Below are positions 45,263 through 53,407 of a DNA stretch of 62,226 bases, one piece after another. Position 1 is the first letter of the stretch, and each line of letters opens with the position of its first letter. The notes under the pieces were generated by a model. It worked only from the letters and a program-made list of their open reading frames with translations. It was not told the DNA's origin and did no database searches. Position numbers and translations under genes: made by a program. The stretch is from Eubacteriaceae bacterium (lineage in GTDB: Bacteria > Bacillota > Clostridia > Eubacteriales > Eubacteriaceae). Location of the stretch: positions 1 to 62,226 of the forward strand of contig JAFRBB010000034.1 of the NCBI GenBank assembly GCA_017405085.1. Direction: 5' to 3'.

Positions 45263-45368
45263 TTTGTCCGGGCATCGCGGACTCTGATAGGCTTCTGCAA
45301 AATCAATATAATCTATTTGTGGTTTGCGATGCGGTTAAAGAGCATCCGTCTTTTCGAAACCGGACAAA
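45263..45368. other. Nested inverted repeats, possible structured RNA
   Basis: TTTGTCCGG (45263-45271) pairs perfectly with CCGGACAAA (45360-45368), and directly inside it GCATCGC (45272-45278) pairs with GCGATGC (45326-45332). It lies in the 265-bp gap upstream of the BrkB-family pair. A separate hairpin, GACTCAAT/ATTGAGTC, lies nearer the start codon (about 45209-45236). Confidence 0.45.
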
Positions 45369-45369
45369 A

Positions 45370-45392
45370 CGCCCGATAAAAGGCGTTGGTGT
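45370..45392 (-). terminator. Weak terminator after the RACo-like gene
   Basis: On the minus strand AACGCC-TTTTATCG-GGCGTT is followed by TTGTCC; stem good, T-run short. Confidence 0.4.
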
Positions 45393-45437
45393 TTCACAAT
45401 GTTAATTGATTAAGACGGTGCTCCGGTGCCCATATTT

Positions 45438-47198
45438 TTAGAAAAAGGGCTCAAAGGACAGCGCGCGAAGCAGTGTCTCGTTAAAATCGGGAAAATCGGC
45501 AATGGCAATGACTTCGGCGTTTTTCGCGATTCTTCTGTTTAATTCAAGTTCTTCCCGTGAGAGCATGCAGCGAAGGGCGCCGTTTGCCGCGCCGTCGCCC
45601 ATTAGTTTAACGGGAAGGTCTTTCGGCAATAGGCCGATGATTTTTGCGCTGCCCACTTTGAGATAATTGCCAAAGCCTCCCGCAAGATAGCAGGCGTCCA
45701 AATCCGATGGTGTCAGTTTTGTTCTTTTGAGCAGTAAATAAACGGCGGATTTTATGGCGGCTAGTGCATTTTGCAGTGCGCGAATGTCCTTTTGGGTGAT
45801 GATGATGTCGTCAGCGCCGCCGTTTTCCCGGGATGTCATCAGGACAAAAGCCTTGCCGGTGTCGGTTTCGAGCATACGATAAGCCTCGGGATGGTTGTCG
45901 AGAGCGTCTCCCGACAAAAAATCACCGTTGGCATTGATGAGCTTTTGGTTTAACAGACAGGCAACAGCATCGATAATCCCGGAGCCGCAAATGCCTTTGG
46001 CCGGACCTTGGCCGATGATTCCGCAGTTAAATTGTCCATTTTCATAAGACACGGACTCAATGGCGCCTTGATCGCTCCGCATACCCATCATCAAGCCGCC
46101 GCCTTCAAAGGCGGGACCGCAGGCCGCGCTACACACATGCCAGGTTTCTCCGCTTCCCAGAGCGATTTCACCGTTGGTTCCGAGGTCAATGACAAGCACG
46201 GGTTTTTCGGAGCGGGGAACTGCCGTTAACAGCGCCGTTGTATCCGCGCCGACAAAAGCGCCGACGGGAGAAAGACTTCTCAGCACACATTCTATATGAA
46301 CGGCGCGGTTGGTCTTAATATTGTCACAGTCGAAAATTTGCTCTCCCGAGACGGGGGAGACAAAAGGATATTTTCCAAGGGGAGACGGATTTAAGCCCAA
46401 TAAAAATGAAAGCATTGTCGTATTGCCAGAAAAGACCATATGGACAATAGACGCATCGGGTAAACAGGTTTTTTTCACGCAGACGTCGATGACTTCATTG
46501 ATCGACCGGGCGAGCAATTGGGTCAATTCTTTTTGATAGCCGTGATCCGACGCGCTAATCCGGCTTAAAACATCGGCGCCGAAAGCGCTCTGAGCGTTTA
46601 GCGCCGCGTGGTGGGCCAGGTAGGCGCCGTTGTTTAAATCATAAAGATAACCGACGACGGTTGTGGTGCCGATATCGAAGGCCATACCGACGCTTTCAGC
46701 GGGAGCGTGGTCTAAATGGATGGCGACAATATCATTTTCGTCAACCAAAATATTAAGCACCGTTGATCGCCCATAACGGGAATCCGCTGTCATCCGCGCT
46801 AAAGCGCCGCGGGAATCCGATACGTCAATGGGCAACAAGGCGTTTAGCCCGCTCAAATGCTCTGTCCTCGGGCAGTCATCCAGCGCGTCTTTCGCCACGG
46901 GATAAATCATGACCGGTGCATCGACAATCAAAGGCTTTACCGTCACGCTGTCCGAAAGTATTTTGGTCGAAGACTTTTCTTCGGTATAAATGCGCATATT
47001 GTCGGAGACTTCATACTGACAGGCAAGAACCTCCATGGTCAGGGCGCCTTTTTTGATCAACACAGCGCATTTTCCGCAATTGCCATGTCCGCCGCAGTCG
47101 GCGTTTAATGAAATGCCGGCGAGGGCACAGGCTTCGGCAACGGTTGTCCCGGCGGGGACGTCGATGTTTTTTTGCTGATGTGGAAAAAAAACGCGCAT
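45438..47198 (-). CDS. RACo-like reductive activator of corrinoid proteins (2Fe-2S + ASKHA)
   Basis: A 586-residue protein. The N-terminal ferredoxin domain has Cys35, Cys41, Cys44 and Cys60 (CX5CX2CX15C), a plant-type 2Fe-2S site. The middle and C-terminal parts are the DUF4445 ASKHA ATPase-like domain with AFDIGTTTVVGY (about 173) and VIDLGTNGEIALG (about 343). Such proteins re-reduce inactive Co(II) corrinoid of methyltransferases to Co(I) at the cost of ATP. A likely client in the window is MetH, which lacks its own reactivation domain. GGAGG precedes the ATG; the early frame has an 8-T run. Confidence 0.88.
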   Translation of the reverse strand: MRVFFPHQQKNIDVPAGTTVAEACALAGISLNADCGGHGNCGKCAVLIKKGALTMEVLACQYEVSDNMRIYTEEKSSTKILSDSVTVKPLIVDAPVMIYPVAKDALDDCPRTEHLSGLNALLPIDVSDSRGALARMTADSRYGRSTVLNILVDENDIVAIHLDHAPAESVGMAFDIGTTTVVGYLYDLNNGAYLAHHAALNAQSAFGADVLSRISASDHGYQKELTQLLARSINEVIDVCVKKTCLPDASIVHMVFSGNTTMLSFLLGLNPSPLGKYPFVSPVSGEQIFDCDNIKTNRAVHIECVLRSLSPVGAFVGADTTALLTAVPRSEKPVLVIDLGTNGEIALGSGETWHVCSAACGPAFEGGGLMMGMRSDQGAIESVSYENGQFNCGIIGQGPAKGICGSGIIDAVACLLNQKLINANGDFLSGDALDNHPEAYRMLETDTGKAFVLMTSRENGGADDIIITQKDIRALQNALAAIKSAVYLLLKRTKLTPSDLDACYLAGGFGNYLKVGSAKIIGLLPKDLPVKLMGDGAANGALRCMLSREELELNRRIAKNAEVIAIADFPDFNETLLRALSFEPFF

Positions 47199-47295
47199 TC
47201 AATGCCTCCGATGAATTCGTGAACGCTTATCACAGTAGCGTTTCCTTTTATACAGATTAATTCAATTTCCGTTTAAAAGCAAGTTGGCGCTGTCT

Positions 47296-47823
47296 CTAGG
47301 CGGAAATTTGATGTGTGTTTTTCGATTGATCTTTGATTTTCCGTTTGTGTTTACGCCGAAAACCGCCGAAGGTTTCTCCGGTTGAGCAGACTTTATCCGC
47401 GAAACAGACAATGAAAGCCTCTTTACAAATCGGCATATGAAACAAAGTTAACGGCCACATATGGCTTCGGATGATATTTTCTTCTTTTTGATTTAAATCA
47501 AAATCAGCTTTGGCATTTTCAAGGGCGGTTTTCGGATGGGAAAAACCGTGAAATTTCGTTTGTTTGCCGGGCTCGTGCCAATCATACAAAAAATAATCGT
47601 GCAGAAAGGCGCCGTTAACCAGCGATACATAGTCGATTTTGACCGGAAGCGCCGACGCGATGCGGTAGCTTAAATACGCGACGCGGACACTGTGACGATA
47701 GACCGATGTAGAGCCATGCTGCGTGCAGTTTTTCATGGTGCTGACTTGGGCGGATGTTTTGACGGGCTTCAAATGTTCATGAAAGGAGCGTAAGCTCGCT
47801 GATTTTTTGTCTGTGTAACGCAT
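47296..47823 (-). CDS. HD-domain protein
   Basis: A 175-residue protein with an HD phosphohydrolase-type fold: YRHSVRVAYLSYRIA, the metal pair in FLHDYFLYDW, and a late HMWPLTLF histidine. This layout is common in small clostridial HD proteins of unknown substrate. The C-terminal tail is Lys-rich. AAAAGGAGGACGG precedes the ATG. It is oriented away from fhs, sharing a 270-bp divergent upstream region. Confidence 0.8.
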   Translation of the reverse strand: MRYTDKKSASLRSFHEHLKPVKTSAQVSTMKNCTQHGSTSVYRHSVRVAYLSYRIASALPVKIDYVSLVNGAFLHDYFLYDWHEPGKQTKFHGFSHPKTALENAKADFDLNQKEENIIRSHMWPLTLFHMPICKEAFIVCFADKVCSTGETFGGFRRKHKRKIKDQSKNTHQISA

Positions 47824-48010
47824 AAATGCCGTCCTCCTTTTAAGTTCTCTCGAGGTTGAACACCGGTTTGCCGAATCTGGGCTGTGCCGAAAGCGACGAA
47901 GCCAATTGCCTAAAGAAAGGACTTTTCAAACGGTTATAAATTGTCTGTTTTCGCCAATCTTATCACAGCTTGCTTAAAAAAACATGACAGGAAATACGCA
48001 AGAAATTAAT

Positions 48011-48039
48011 TTGCAATTTGGCTTATTTTAAAATACAAT
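48011..48039 (+). promoter_or_regulatory. fhs promoter
   Basis: TTGCAA (48011-48016), 17-base spacer, TACAAT (48034-48039). The leader is about 50 bases, too short for a THF or ZTP riboswitch. Confidence 0.7.
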
Positions 48040-48093
48040 TGGTAATAATCATGATGCGGTGATTTTCAAGCAGAATTAAAAAGGAGGAGTATT

Positions 48094-49773
48094 ATGGCTT
48101 TTTTATCGGACATTGAGATTGCCCAGGCGGCTCATCCCAAGGACATTCGCGAAATCGGCGCGAAGTTAGGCTTTTCCGAGGATGATTTGGAATTATACGG
48201 AAAATATAAAGCCAAAGTCGATTATAATCTCATGAAAAATAAAGAGAAGACCGGCGCGAAACTCATTTTGACAACAGCGATCAATCCAACGCCGGCGGGA
48301 GAGGGGAAAACCACAACGACAATCGGCGTGGCCGATGCCTTGTCTCAACTGGGGAAAAACACCCTTGTCGCGCTTCGCGAGCCTTCGCTCGGCCCGGTTT
48401 TCGGGATTAAAGGCGGCGCGGCCGGCGGCGGCTACGCACAGGTGTTGCCGATGGAGGATATCAATCTGCACTTTACAGGAGATTTTCATGCTATCGGCGC
48501 GGCGAACAATTTGCTCGCGGCGATGATTGACAATCATATTCAACAGGGAAATCTTTTGGGTATCAATCCCAAAACCATCACCTGGCGCCGTTGCGTTGAC
48601 ATGAACGATAGACAGCTCCGCAATGTCGTCGATGGATTAGGACGTCCGGTAGACGGCACCCCGAGACAGGACGGATTTGATATTACTGTCGCATCGGAAA
48701 TCATGGCGGCCTTCTGCCTCGCTTCCGACATTTCCGATTTGAAAGCCAGAATGGGTCAAATCGTCATCGGATATACCTATGACGACAATCCGGTGACGGC
48801 AGAAGATCTAAAAGCCAACGGCGCGATGGCGGCACTGCTTAAAGATGCTCTCAAACCCAATCTTGTTCAGACTTTGGAAGGCACCCCCGCCTTTGTCCAC
48901 GGTGGTCCTTTTGCCAACATCGCTCACGGATGCAACTCCGTCATCGCCACAAAAATGGCCTTGACCTTCGCCAAAGATTATGTGGTGACGGAAGCCGGAT
49001 TTGGCGCCGATCTCGGAGCGGAAAAATTCTTAGATATCAAATGCCGTATGGCCGGTCTAAAACCCGACGCAGTCATTATTGTGGCGACGGTCAGAGCACT
49101 GAAATACAACGGCGGTGTCAAAAAAGAAGATCTCAACGCAGAAAATCTGGAAGCGCTCAAAAAAGGCCTTCCCAATTTACTCAAGCACGTGGAAAACATC
49201 ACCCAAGTCTATAAACTTCCGGCAGTGGTGGCGATTAACCGTTTCCCCAACGATACAGAAGCTGAGCTTGCTCTGGTCGAATCGGAATGCAAAGCCCTCG
49301 GTGTCAATGTGGCGCTTTCTGAAGTCTGGGCCAAAGGGGGAGAAGGCGGAATTGCTTTGGCCAAGGAAGTGATTCGTCTTTGCGAAACCGGGCAAAACGA
49401 CTTTTCCTACGCCTATGAGCTTGACATGCCGATCAAAGATAAAATCGAAGCCATCGCCACCAAGATTTACGGCGCTGACGGTGTCAATTACACCGACGAG
49501 GCGGAAAAAGCCCTCGCCCGTTTTGAAAAAATGGGATATGGCGGCGTTCCGGTTTGCATGGCCAAGACGCAGTACTCCCTCACGGATGACCAAAATGTGC
49601 TCGGCCGTCCCGAAGGCTTTAAAATTACCGTTCGCGATGCCACTTTGTCTGCAGGGGCGGGATTTATTGTCTGCTTGACGGGAGCCATCATGAAAATGCC
49701 CGGACTTCCCAAACATCCCGCGGCGGAACGCATCGACATTGACGAAAACGGCGTGATTTCCGGCTTGTTCTAA
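48094..49773 (+). CDS. fhs: Formate-tetrahydrofolate ligase
   Basis: A 559-residue homotetrameric-type ligase that forms 10-formyl-THF from formate, ATP and THF, the entry to the methyl branch of the Wood-Ljungdahl pathway and a formyl source for PurN and PurH. The P-loop [13 protein letters not shown] (about residues 67-79), [22 protein letters not shown] and FTGDFHAI are intact. AAAGGAGGAG precedes the ATG. It is a one-gene unit with its own promoter and terminator. Confidence 0.97.
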   Translation: MAFLSDIEIAQAAHPKDIREIGAKLGFSEDDLELYGKYKAKVDYNLMKNKEKTGAKLILTTAINPTPAGEGKTTTTIGVADALSQLGKNTLVALREPSLGPVFGIKGGAAGGGYAQVLPMEDINLHFTGDFHAIGAANNLLAAMIDNHIQQGNLLGINPKTITWRRCVDMNDRQLRNVVDGLGRPVDGTPRQDGFDITVASEIMAAFCLASDISDLKARMGQIVIGYTYDDNPVTAEDLKANGAMAALLKDALKPNLVQTLEGTPAFVHGGPFANIAHGCNSVIATKMALTFAKDYVVTEAGFGADLGAEKFLDIKCRMAGLKPDAVIIVATVRALKYNGGVKKEDLNAENLEALKKGLPNLLKHVENITQVYKLPAVVAINRFPNDTEAELALVESECKALGVNVALSEVWAKGGEGGIALAKEVIRLCETGQNDFSYAYELDMPIKDKIEAIATKIYGADGVNYTDEAEKALARFEKMGYGGVPVCMAKTQYSLTDDQNVLGRPEGFKITVRDATLSAGAGFIVCLTGAIMKMPGLPKHPAAERIDIDENGVISGLF

Positions 49774-49800
49774 TTGATAATCAAATAAAAGATCAAAACA

Positions 49801-49837
49801 AAAACCCGATGCTTCAGAAATGAAACATCGGGTTTTT
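49801..49837. terminator. Bidirectional terminator of fhs and tRNA-Trp
   Basis: AAAACCCGATG pairs with CATCGGGTTTTT. A-tract on one side and T-tract on the other make it work for both convergent transcripts. Confidence 0.85.
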
Positions 49838-49847
49838 AGTCAAAGAA

Positions 49848-49923
49848 TGGCAGGGGCAGAAGGATTCGAACCCTCGGCACGTGGTTTTGGAGACCACTGC
49901 TCTACCAACTGAGCTATACCCCT
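49848..49923 (-). tRNA. tRNA-Trp (CCA)
   Basis: Cloverleaf on the minus strand: acceptor AGGGGTA/TGCCCCT with discriminator G, D arm GCTCAGTTGGTAGAGC, anticodon loop CTCCAAA (anticodon CCA), T arm with GGTTCGAATCC. The 3' CCA is encoded (49850-49848). Confidence 0.96.
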
Positions 49924-49984
49924 AAACGTCACGTATTCTATTATAATGGAACTCTATTTAAAAAGCAAGGGGAAATTCAAGAAA

Positions 49985-50021
49985 AAAGCCGCGCTATGCT
50001 CAATGGCTTAAACACGGCTTT
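49985..50021 (-). terminator. Terminator of the 172-residue membrane protein gene
   Basis: On the minus strand AAAGCCGTG pairs imperfectly with CGCGGCTTT and runs into TTTTTTC. Confidence 0.75.
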
Positions 50022-50073
50022 GTTTTCAGTCTGACCGACCGTTTAAAACGGCCGACATCAATTTACATTTGTC

Positions 50074-50592
50074 TTAGACGATATCCAAATATTCTTGAGG
50101 TTCGTTGTGACGCAAAATAAAGACGAAAATCGGTCCGAGGAACGGGAGGATCACGTTCACCACAGTATAAACCGTGGCGGATTCCGGTTTGTAGAGTTTA
50201 TACAAACGATAATTTGCAGCCATGTAGTAAACGTAATACGCAATCGTGATGAGCGAGAGGATCCCTCTGACGATGCCGTTGTCAGTTTGGATATTAAGCA
50301 AAAGGGAAAGAGCGATCGGCGCAAGAACTAAAATCCATTTTGCAGCGGGAATGATCAGGCCGGCAATGGAGACGGTGTCGTTGAGGAGTTCGCCTTTCTT
50401 GTAGTCTCTCAGATAGGGAATCCAAGCCATCCAGGGATTGTTAAGCCCTTTGTTTTTGCACATGGAATAAAACCCGAGTGAGCCGAGAATATAAAGAATG
50501 ATTCCGATAATCAGGAAAAAAATGATCATGCCGCCAATCGCGGCAAGGACTGCTCCGAGGGCAGATGATGATGTAGCTGTTGAACTTGACAT
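50074..50592 (-). CDS. Hypothetical multi-pass membrane protein
   Basis: A 172-residue protein with a Ser/Thr-rich start and about four membrane segments (GGMIIFFLIIGIILYILG, WILVLAPIALSLLL, ILSLITIAYYVYYMA, VVNVILPFLGPIFVFIL). The pattern of a small YMAWIPYLR-type motif (NPWMAWIPYLRDYKKGEL) is seen in clostridial membrane proteins of unknown role. The ATG at 50592 follows AAAGGAGACATTGCG. Transcribed after the M50-like gene, 67 bases apart. Confidence 0.7.
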   Translation of the reverse strand: MSSSTATSSSALGAVLAAIGGMIIFFLIIGIILYILGSLGFYSMCKNKGLNNPWMAWIPYLRDYKKGELLNDTVSIAGLIIPAAKWILVLAPIALSLLLNIQTDNGIVRGILSLITIAYYVYYMAANYRLYKLYKPESATVYTVVNVILPFLGPIFVFILRHNEPQEYLDIV

Positions 50593-50659
50593 CGCAATGT
50601 CTCCTTTCAAAAAATTGAGAGTAATAAAACAATCATTAATAGTACATTGTAAATTGAAA

Positions 50660-51511
50660 TCACAGCATGATGCCCGGCGCAAGCACAAACAGGTCGATCA
50701 AAAGAAGGATCGCCGTGACCACCCAGAGGATGTACCTGGGCTCGCTTGGCAGCTCATATAAGAACCTGCTTTCTTTCGGGGGCTTGACCATGATCCATGT
50801 GAACATAAATGCCCAGAATAAAGGAATAAACGTAAACCGCACCGCGATGGAAAAGAAGGGATTCGACTCAAAATAGCCTTCCGCCATCAGGATGGAATTC
50901 ATGTCAACAATCGTCGAAAAGATAGATGTTGCGATAAACGGCAAAAGATACAGGCCAAGTCCCACATGAAGTCTTTCCGACCGGTTCTGTGGATCACGGA
51001 TGAAAGCATATGACATATAATTCAGTGAAAACATCGTAAACAAAATCCCGGCAACGCCAAGGATTCCCAGCACGATCCGCATGACCATCACGGTGCTGTC
51101 AGGGAAATAGCCAAAGACATTTCCCCAGTCCCCAAAACTTCCGAATATGCCATTGATCATAAAATAGCCAAACCCTTCACACATTTGGAAGGCATAAAGC
51201 TGGATCAGGAAGGTGCGCAACATCGGTCCCATCGTACACTTTATAATGATAAAGAACAGAATAATGCCGATGATCGCATTGATGATGGATGCACTGCCTC
51301 CGGCCGCCATTGCCCTGTGGAATGGGGACAAGGCCATAAAGTCAAAGCTCTCCGAGGCATTTACAGCATTCGCGGCAAAACAGATGACTTCCTGTCCATA
51401 AATGATAGACGTCAGAAAATGAAAGAATTCATGTACTGGTATGGTAAGCACCATGGCGAGCAGTCCGCTGACAGTACAGTTGACAAGGGATAGATTGCGT
51501 TTTTCGGTCAT
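50660..51511 (-). CDS. Multi-pass membrane protein with HExxH motif (M50-like)
   Basis: A 283-residue protein with about seven membrane helices. The first helix carries VHEFFHFLTS, an HExxH zinc-protease motif inside the membrane, as in site-2 proteases (M50). The second M50 metal ligand, usually NPDG or similar, is not clear, so activity is open. The ATG at 51511 follows AGGAGGAAAAA. Neighbours do not reveal a substrate. Confidence 0.65.
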   Translation of the reverse strand: MTEKRNLSLVNCTVSGLLAMVLTIPVHEFFHFLTSIIYGQEVICFAANAVNASESFDFMALSPFHRAMAAGGSASIINAIIGIILFFIIIKCTMGPMLRTFLIQLYAFQMCEGFGYFMINGIFGSFGDWGNVFGYFPDSTVMVMRIVLGILGVAGILFTMFSLNYMSYAFIRDPQNRSERLHVGLGLYLLPFIATSIFSTIVDMNSILMAEGYFESNPFFSIAVRFTFIPLFWAFMFTWIMVKPPKESRFLYELPSEPRYILWVVTAILLLIDLFVLAPGIML

Positions 51512-51615
51512 TTTTTCCTCCTGTTTTTTTTTCGTATTGTGTTGCCTATGTTGAAACACGTTCGCAATCTTTATAGCCGTTTCGAAACATTTTTTAATGA
51601 ACGAAACCTGAACTT

Positions 51616-51633
51616 CGTCATCGCCGGATGACG
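51616..51633. other. Small hairpin downstream of the AIM24-family gene
   Basis: CGTCATC-GCCG-GATGACG, a perfect 7-bp stem, 13 bases past the gene end. The adjacent T-run on the minus strand lies before, not after, the stem, so its terminator strength is doubtful. Confidence 0.4.
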
Positions 51634-51645
51634 CACAAAAAGGGT

Positions 51646-52320
51646 TTATGCGTTGACCATATAGGGAGCGACGGCACCGGCCAGATTAGCGATGGGCATT
51701 GTCTGCAGGATGACGCGACCAGGGCCGGTCAATTTGATATTGGTGAGGCCTTCTCCGCCGACCAGTTTGTTTTTGAGGCCCTGGACAACGACGATATCGA
51801 TATTTACGGTGGTATCCATAGCGACCAGATGACCGGTTTCGACGATGATGCTTTGTTCGGCCCTCAGATTGTATTCGATGCCGTGACCGGAAATTTCATA
51901 GAAAGCGATGCCACTGCCCGAAAGTTTTTGCATGACAAAGCCCTTGCCGCCCAGGGCACCGACGGAGAATTTCTTTTGCAGATAGGCGTTCATGTCAACG
52001 GATTTTTCTGAACCGAGAAAGGCCGAGCCCTGAACGATCATCGGGCGCTCCGGCGTGATCTGAACGGCGTTGATGGTTCCCGGGAAGGATGAAGCCAGAG
52101 CAATAAAGCCCGGACCGCCTTTGGCGACGTAGGTGTTTTGGAAGGCGTTGTCTCCGCTGAACATCCGGCCGAGACCTTTTTTGAGACCGCCGCCGGAAGT
52201 GGACATTTCCAGGTTGTCGCTCATCCAGCTCATGGAACCGCCTTCGCAGACGATGGCTTCATTTTCCGCCAGTTTGCAAATAACGACGGGCAGGTTGCCG
52301 CCTTTAATTTCATATTTCAT
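51646..52320 (-). CDS. TIGR00266/AIM24-family protein
   Basis: A 224-residue beta-rich protein of the AIM24 family. GGSMSWMSDNLEMSTS near the start and GLKNKLVGGEGLTNIKLTGPG near the end are typical. The fold is a double-stranded beta-helix-like trimer; the role in bacteria is not known. The ATG at 52320 follows AAAGGAACAAAAACC; an upstream in-frame ATG would give a non-family extension. Confidence 0.87.
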   Translation of the reverse strand: MKYEIKGGNLPVVICKLAENEAIVCEGGSMSWMSDNLEMSTSGGGLKKGLGRMFSGDNAFQNTYVAKGGPGFIALASSFPGTINAVQITPERPMIVQGSAFLGSEKSVDMNAYLQKKFSVGALGGKGFVMQKLSGSGIAFYEISGHGIEYNLRAEQSIIVETGHLVAMDTTVNIDIVVVQGLKNKLVGGEGLTNIKLTGPGRVILQTMPIANLAGAVAPYMVNA

Positions 52321-52351
52321 GGTTTTTGTTCCTTTCTTATTACGAATGGTT

Positions 52352-52741
52352 TCAAATCCATAGATCTTTCTTCTCACCTTTTCCATAGTTGCGCCAGATG
52401 ACCACTGCAATAACTAACGCAAGAATAAGAATTGCTCCGGGACTGCCCTCGACGCCAAATGCAGGATCGTAAAAGAATCCACTCCTGGCCGTCTCTGTAT
52501 CCAGAATGAATATTGAACAGCTTGATAAGACGCCACTGTTTGGCAATCCGAAAATAATACTTTGTGAGTAATTCCACGCCGTATGAAACATGATTGCCGC
52601 CCACAGGCAATCATAATAATAGACAAATAATGCCCAGAGAATACCTGCGGCTGCAATCATCAGAGCAGGAATGATAGAAAAACCCGGTGCAAAGTGATGA
52701 TTGAAGACAAAAGCAATAGTGCTTCCTGCGAGTGCAATTTA
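52352..52741 (-). pseudogene. CPBP intramembrane protease, 3' fragment
   Basis: The frame covers the last two or three helices of a CPBP (Abi) family protein, with FHTAWNYSQS as the conserved His/Asn motif. It is open from a TAA at about 52742 and its first ATG is at 52660, inside a helix. The upstream Glu-Glu-x-x-x-Arg motif helix is missing and there is no ribosome site, so the gene has lost its 5' part. It follows the LytTR-controlled 61-residue gene. Confidence 0.75.
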
Positions 52742-52769
52742 ATGTGACTTTATGATCTTGCATATCACG

Positions 52770-52955
52770 TCAAAGAAGATTTAAACTAAATTCATTTTTT
52801 TGATTTGAATTAATAATTGCTACAATTGCCATCGCGCAACCGCCGATGAGAACGGCTAACCAGCTGACGTTCCAGGCGTTGCCAAGGAATCCCCATACGA
52901 TCATTACCGCAACAGAAACTATCGCGATGATAGGATACAACATTTTAAGATTCAT
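52770..52955 (-). CDS. Small two-helix membrane protein
   Basis: A 61-residue protein with two membrane segments (MLYPIIAIVSVAVMIVWGFLG and WLAVLIGGCAMAIVAII) joined by a short loop. AAAGGAGAAATGCG precedes the ATG, and a perfect -35/-10 with LytTR-type boxes lies upstream, so it is a real, regulated gene. Function unknown; small membrane proteins under LytTR control often give immunity or stress tolerance, which is inference here. Confidence 0.75.
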   Translation of the reverse strand: MNLKMLYPIIAIVSVAVMIVWGFLGNAWNVSWLAVLIGGCAMAIVAIINSNQKNEFSLNLL

Positions 52956-52990
52956 CGCATTTCTCCTTTCGTTTTTTAATTGTCAAGGTC

Positions 52991-53019
52991 ATTATATAAA
53001 TCTTTTTAAGCGTTTTCAA
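52991..53019 (-). promoter_or_regulatory. Promoter of the 61-residue membrane protein gene
   Basis: On the minus strand TTGAAA (53019-53014), 17-base spacer, TATAAT (52996-52991). Confidence 0.8.
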
Positions 53020-53029
53020 TAGAATGGGA

Positions 53030-53059
53030 ACAAACGGTATTAAAACAGGTGTGAATGGT
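53030..53059 (-). promoter_or_regulatory. LytTR-type box pair, minus-strand promoter
   Basis: On the minus strand ACCGTTTGT (53038-53030) fits the LytTR half-site consensus fully. A degenerate partner ACCATTCAC (53059-53051, 7 of 9) lies 12 bases further upstream. The proximal box ends 10 bases before the -35. Confidence 0.65.
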
Positions 53060-53079
53060 TCTTGAAGCGGTTTTGTCAT

Positions 53080-53109
53080 ACCGTTTGCGCCATAAAATAT
53101 ACCGTTTAT
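53080..53109 (+). promoter_or_regulatory. LytTR-type box pair, plus-strand promoter
   Basis: ACCGTTTGC (53080-53088) and ACCGTTTAT (53101-53109), direct repeats with a 12-base gap (21-bp period), the spacing known for LytTR regulators such as AgrA. The proximal box ends 10 bases before the -35 at 53120. Confidence 0.75.
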
Positions 53110-53119
53110 TCCAAAATGA

Positions 53120-53148
53120 TTGATTGATATCATCTCATTATATATAAT
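53120..53148 (+). promoter_or_regulatory. Promoter of the Cys-rich ORF/LytTR/DUF3021 operon
   Basis: TTGATT (53120-53125), 17-base spacer, TATAAT (53143-53148). Confidence 0.8.
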
Positions 53149-53179
53149 CAGCATATCATTAAGAATAATGAGTGGTTTC

Positions 53180-53407
53180 ATGAAAAAACAGTTGAAATTA
53201 TCAGATCCTATTATACGCGGTAGTTGTTCCTTGTATGTATGCCGATGCTGCCGAACCAAATTCGGTTGGGCGCATCAGAAATGGTGCGATCTCGGCTCGG
53301 TGACGGAGCCGTCGTGTGCCGACTGCCATTATTACAACGAGCATCACCATCAGTGCGTACATCCACTTAATAAGAGCGAAAGGAGGAAACCGCGTGAAGG
53401 AAGTTAA
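53180..53407 (+). CDS. Possible Cys-rich small protein ahead of LytTR
   Basis: A 75-residue reading frame starting about 25 bases after the expected transcription start. It has eight cysteines, including CRCC and CADC, plus HHH and several aromatic residues, consistent with zinc binding. No clear Shine-Dalgarno precedes its ATG, and its end overlaps the LytTR start by 14 bases. It may be a leader or sensor peptide, or only an open leader; I do not recognise a family. Confidence 0.45.
   Translation: MKKQLKLSDPIIRGSCSLYVCRCCRTKFGWAHQKWCDLGSVTEPSCADCHYYNEHHHQCVHPLNKSERRKPREGS

Noticed and set aside
47161..47198. Eight-T run at the start of the RACo-like gene as a phase-variation switch
   Set aside because: The run is short and the frame is intact; nothing else suggests phase variation.
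47824..48093. THF, ZTP or other riboswitch before fhs
   Set aside because: A -35/-10 pair sits about 50 bases before the start codon, leaving too little leader, and I see no conserved riboswitch core on either strand.
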